This document shows positions 61,796 through 64,000 of a stretch of 64,000 nt of DNA, in pieces. The translations under genes and the position numbers were made by a program. The stretch comes from Georgenia subflava (GTDB lineage Bacteria > Actinomycetota > Actinomycetes > Actinomycetales > Actinomycetaceae), in the NCBI RefSeq assembly GCF_009193155.1, contig NZ_VUKD01000004.1, positions 62,001 through 126,000 on the forward strand, given 5' to 3'. The notes under the pieces were generated by a model that saw nothing but the letters and a program-made list of their open reading frames with translations, ran no database searches and was not told the origin of the DNA. Position 1 is the stretch's first letter. Every line of letters begins with the position of its first letter.

Positions 61796-62503
61796 ATGTT
61801 CGACCCCGAGGAGCTCATCGACCGGTACTCCGTCGCCGACCGCGCGATCCCGCACCTGCGGGTGAACTTCATCGCCAGCATCGACGGCGCCGCCACGCAC
61901 CAGGGTCTGTCCGGACCGCTGAACAACGCCGACGACAAGCAGGTGTTCGACACGCTACGCATGCTCGCCGACGTCGTGCTGCTCGGCGCCGGCACCCTGC
62001 GCGACGAGGGCTACGGCGCGCTGCGGCTCGACGACGCGGCTGTCGACTGGCGGCTCAAGCACGGGCTCCCGGCCCATCCCACGCTCGCCGTCGTCTCCTC
62101 CCGGCTGAACCTCGACGCCGACATGGCCGCACTCGCCGGCGCCCCGACCCGCCCGCTGGTGCTGACCCACGACGCCTCGCCCGCCGAGCGGCGTCTCGCG
62201 CTCGCCGAGGTGTGCGACGTCGTCCCCTGCGGGGAGCGGTCCGTCCAGCCGGCGCTGGTCCGCGCCGCACTCGAGCGCCGCGAGCTCAACCAGGTGCTGT
62301 GCGAGGGCGGTCCCCACCTGCTCGGCACGCTCGTCGCCGCCGACGCCGTCGACGAGCTGTGCCTGACGATCAGCCCCGTCCTCGAGGGTGGGGACGCGGG
62401 CCGAATCAGCGTTGGCGGTGCCCAGGCCACCAGGCCCATGCGGCTGGCGCACGTGCTGACCGCCGGCGACATGCTGATGCTCCGCTACCTCCGCGAGAGG
62501 TGA
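61796..62503 (+). CDS. RibD-C/DHFR-fold pyrimidine reductase family protein (Rv2671-like)
   Basis: This 235-residue protein has the RibD reductase/DHFR fold: HLRVNFIASIDGAATHQGLSG, DVVLLGAGTLRDEGYG, LNQVLCEGGPHLLGTLV and DELCLTISPVLEGGDAGRI. This is the pattern of mycobacterial Rv2671, a RibD homologue shown to act as an alternative dihydrofolate reductase. It starts 8 bases after folP2 with a good RBS (aggg), so the pair is tightly linked. In this operon it may reduce a folate, pterin or other deaminated substrate rather than serve riboflavin synthesis, as no deaminase domain is present. Confidence 0.88.
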   Translation: MFDPEELIDRYSVADRAIPHLRVNFIASIDGAATHQGLSGPLNNADDKQVFDTLRMLADVVLLGAGTLRDEGYGALRLDDAAVDWRLKHGLPAHPTLAVVSSRLNLDADMAALAGAPTRPLVLTHDASPAERRLALAEVCDVVPCGERSVQPALVRAALERRELNQVLCEGGPHLLGTLVAADAVDELCLTISPVLEGGDAGRISVGGAQATRPMRLAHVLTAGDMLMLRYLRER

Positions 62504-62618
62504 CCTCGCGCACCACCGACCCGTCGACCGGCGCGGGCGGCCGCGCATCGCCCGGACGGTGCGGCAGGTGCCGCTCGGCGGCACGGCGCCAGACGCCGGA
62601 GGCCGGCCCCGGCGGGCG

Positions 62619-63347
62619 TCAGCGCGCGGCCCGGGTGGCCGTCTCGTCCGCGGTGACGGGCAGCGCGGCGTAGGCCGCGAGACGACGGGCGAGCTCGGCC
62701 GGGCGGGAGAGGTAGGCGCTGTGGCTGCCGGGCATCACGTCGGCGTCGATGCCGAGCCGCTCGCGGGCGAGCGCAGCCAGGAACTCCGGCGGGAAGAACC
62801 GGTCGTCGCCAAGGACGAGGAACGACGTCGGCACGTCCGGCCACACGCGCAGCGGCCACGCCTCGTGCATCGCGCGATCCGTCTGCTCGCGGCCGTGGCG
62901 CAGCGCCTCGGTCGCCAGCACGGGGTCGACGTCGTGCATGAACGCCGCGATCGTGCCGGCGTCGTCGCTCATGTCCACGACGACGCCCTCGCGCTGCGCA
63001 CGCTCGGCGGCCGCGACGTGGTAGCCGCTGCTCGCCCACCACCCGGTGGCAGTCTCCCCGGCGGCGGGAATCATGGCCGCGACGAGCACCAGACGGCGCA
63101 GCGGCACCCGGGCGGCGGCCAGCGGGGCGGTGAAGCCGCCGAGGGAGTGGGCGACCAGGACGACGTCGGACCGGTCCCCGACCGCGTCGACGACCGTGTC
63201 CGCGTAGTCCGCCAGGCCCTTACTGTCGTCGTCGGTCGGCAGGTCGACGGCGACCGCCTCGTGGCCGAGCCGGGCGAGCTCGGCGACGACGAGCTGCCAC
63301 TCCCACGAGCTGCCGCCACCCCCGTGGACGATGACGAACGGTGCCAT
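62619..63347 (-). CDS. Alpha/beta hydrolase 2
   Basis: This 242-residue hydrolase begins [17 protein letters not shown], has nucleophile motif VAHSLGGF near residue 68, the Asp in LVLGDDRFF and the catalytic His in PGSHSAYLSRP near residue 215. It resembles the salicylate-esterase/HNL-like group of small hydrolases. It overlaps the upstream VOC gene stop (TGATG), so the two are coupled. Substrate unknown. Confidence 0.88.
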   Translation of the reverse strand: MAPFVIVHGGGGSSWEWQLVVAELARLGHEAVAVDLPTDDDSKGLADYADTVVDAVGDRSDVVLVAHSLGGFTAPLAAARVPLRRLVLVAAMIPAAGETATGWWASSGYHVAAAERAQREGVVVDMSDDAGTIAAFMHDVDPVLATEALRHGREQTDRAMHEAWPLRVWPDVPTSFLVLGDDRFFPPEFLAALARERLGIDADVMPGSHSAYLSRPAELARRLAAYAALPVTADETATRAAR

Positions 63348-63730
63348 CAGCTCTCCTGGAGGACCGAGAGCACGTTCCCGGCCGGGTCCGTGAACCAGGC
63401 GATCGGCGGCCCGCCGCGTCGGAAGACGCCCTGCTCGTCGGTCTCCATCTCGGTGCCCTCGTAGTGCTCGAACGTCACTCCGCGGGAGCGCAGCTCGGCG
63501 ACGGCGGCCTCGACGTCCCCTACGGGGAAGTTGAGGATCGTGAAGGAGGCGGGGGTGTGCGCGTCGCCCTTGGCGTACACGAGGACGTCGGCCCCGCCGG
63601 GCAGGTGCAGGGTGAGGATGCCGTCCATCGCTCCGTCCGTCACCTCGAGGCCGAGGACCTTGCTGTAGAACTCGCGGGCGCTCGCGGCGTCGTCGACCGA
63701 GAAGCCGCTGTAGGCGGTGCTGGTGAACAT
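63347..63730 (-). CDS. VOC family protein 2
   Basis: This 127-residue protein begins [30 protein letters not shown], and ends [16 protein letters not shown], the paired-module VOC pattern. A good RBS (aaggagcacc) selects this ATG over a longer in-frame option. The hydrolase gene overlaps its stop by one base, suggesting shared metabolism, for instance handling of an aromatic or antibiotic-like compound (inference). Confidence 0.88.
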   Translation of the reverse strand: MFTSTAYSGFSVDDAASAREFYSKVLGLEVTDGAMDGILTLHLPGGADVLVYAKGDAHTPASFTILNFPVGDVEAAVAELRSRGVTFEHYEGTEMETDEQGVFRRGGPPIAWFTDPAGNVLSVLQES

Positions 63731-63805
63731 GGTGCTCCTTGTGGGGTTGGTGGTGCGGTGCATGTGGCCGTTGTCCATCGAGGTGCTCCGTGCCGGGCGG
63801 CCCCG

Positions 63806-64000
63806 TCAGCCGAGGTTGAGCGAGGCGAGCCACGGCTCGATCAGCCCGGCGTCGCCGTCCACCTCGGTGCCCTCGGCGCCGACGTCGAGGCGCCGGTACG
63901 TCACCAGCAGCAGGGCGGTGAGGGGTCCGCGGAGCTCGGCGACGGCGGTGCCGCCGACGTCGGCGCCGCCGACGTCGGCGCCGGAGACAGCGGTGCCGCC
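63806..64000 (-). CDS. 3' end of a maleylpyruvate isomerase-like (mycothiol-dependent) protein
   Basis: The last 64 codons are visible and the rest lies beyond the window. The readable end has AELRGPLTALLLVTYRRLDV and IEPWLASLNLG, the pattern of the C-terminal domain of MDMPI/TIGR03083-family proteins that carry a DinB-like N-terminal thiol-binding fold. A short repeat GADVGGADVGGTAV precedes it. The upstream part is needed for confirmation. Confidence 0.55.
   Translation of the reverse strand, partial: GGTAVSGADVGGADVGGTAVAELRGPLTALLLVTYRRLDVGAEGTEVDGDAGLIEPWLASLNLG

Noticed and set aside
60366-61796. Minus-strand frame opposite folP2
   Set aside because: Repetitive RRRGRVDRRRHAD translation, antisense to a clear enzyme.
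1-64000. tRNA or rRNA genes
   Set aside because: No T-loop (ggttcga-type) with matching acceptor stem, or rRNA core sequence, was found on either strand by eye.

Overview
The window is very GC-rich, gene-dense chromosomal DNA from an actinomycete. The best fit is a salt-tolerant member of Micrococcales (Cellulomonas/Georgenia-like), judged from protein families rather than a database search. Supporting families are DUF6297, DUF6318, alternate-type signal-peptide exported proteins with a SipW-like peptidase, F420/FMN luciferase-like oxidoreductases, a SARP-NTPase regulator, Ku, a SAM-IV riboswitch, and a complete ectoine/hydroxyectoine set. I saw no tRNA, rRNA, CRISPR array, transposase or phage gene.

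Layout. 1-4.1 kb: a VOC protein, then a leftward operon of two exported proteins carrying the alternate-type signal peptide, their dedicated signal peptidase, and an Hpt-like phosphotransfer protein. 4.3-8.2 kb: DAK2 kinase-recG. 8.2-12.5 kb: ectA-ectB-ectC-ectD, leftward, with hairpins between ectA/ectB and ectC/ectD. 12.9-16.8 kb: a two-gene ABC exporter, an LLM oxidoreductase and a hexapeptide-repeat protein. 16.9-21.6 kb: the conserved rsmD-coaD-coiled coil-DUF177-rnc-mutM block, which lacks the rpmF gene normally found between DUF177 and rnc. 21.7-26.5 kb: a DevR/DosR-like response regulator and a double-GAF DevS-like kinase, separated by a DrrAB-type ABC exporter. 27.1-50.3 kb: the conserved rne...rplU-rpmA-obg...proB block, interrupted twice. 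The first insert (30.8-43.0 kb) holds two secreted proteins, a BBE-type flavin oxidase divergent from a SARP regulator, a secreted cysteine protein, a CUT1 sugar importer without its ATPase, an NAD(P)-binding protein, an unknown protein and a peptidase E. The second (45.6-49.0 kb) holds another BBE oxidase, a membrane protein and a small hydrophilic protein.

50.5-52.0 kb: a promoter, a SAM-IV riboswitch, a 29-residue leader ORF ending in Met/Cys codons, then an LLM-like protein; this reads as a two-step sulfur-amino-acid control region. 52.2-57.4 kb: an alpha/beta hydrolase, an AarF/UbiB kinase, an F420-type LLM enzyme and Ku. 57.5-62.5 kb: a SufR-like cysteine-containing regulator divergent from an operon of folE, an NAD(P)H-FAD oxidoreductase, a FolP2-like dihydropteroate synthase homologue and an Rv2671-like RibD/DHFR-fold reductase. 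The promoter between them carries a perfect palindrome over its -10. This looks like a self-contained accessory pterin/folate pathway and is the strongest candidate for an undescribed system. 62.6-64.0 kb: a hydrolase, a VOC protein and the 3' end of a maleylpyruvate-isomerase-like gene.

A recurring oddity is the set of short degenerate tandem repeats, several of which start inside the last codons or stop codon of the upstream gene (recG, proB, the F420-type LLM gene, the small hydrophilic ORF). Others lie between genes or inside DAK2, the sugar permease and the large exported protein.
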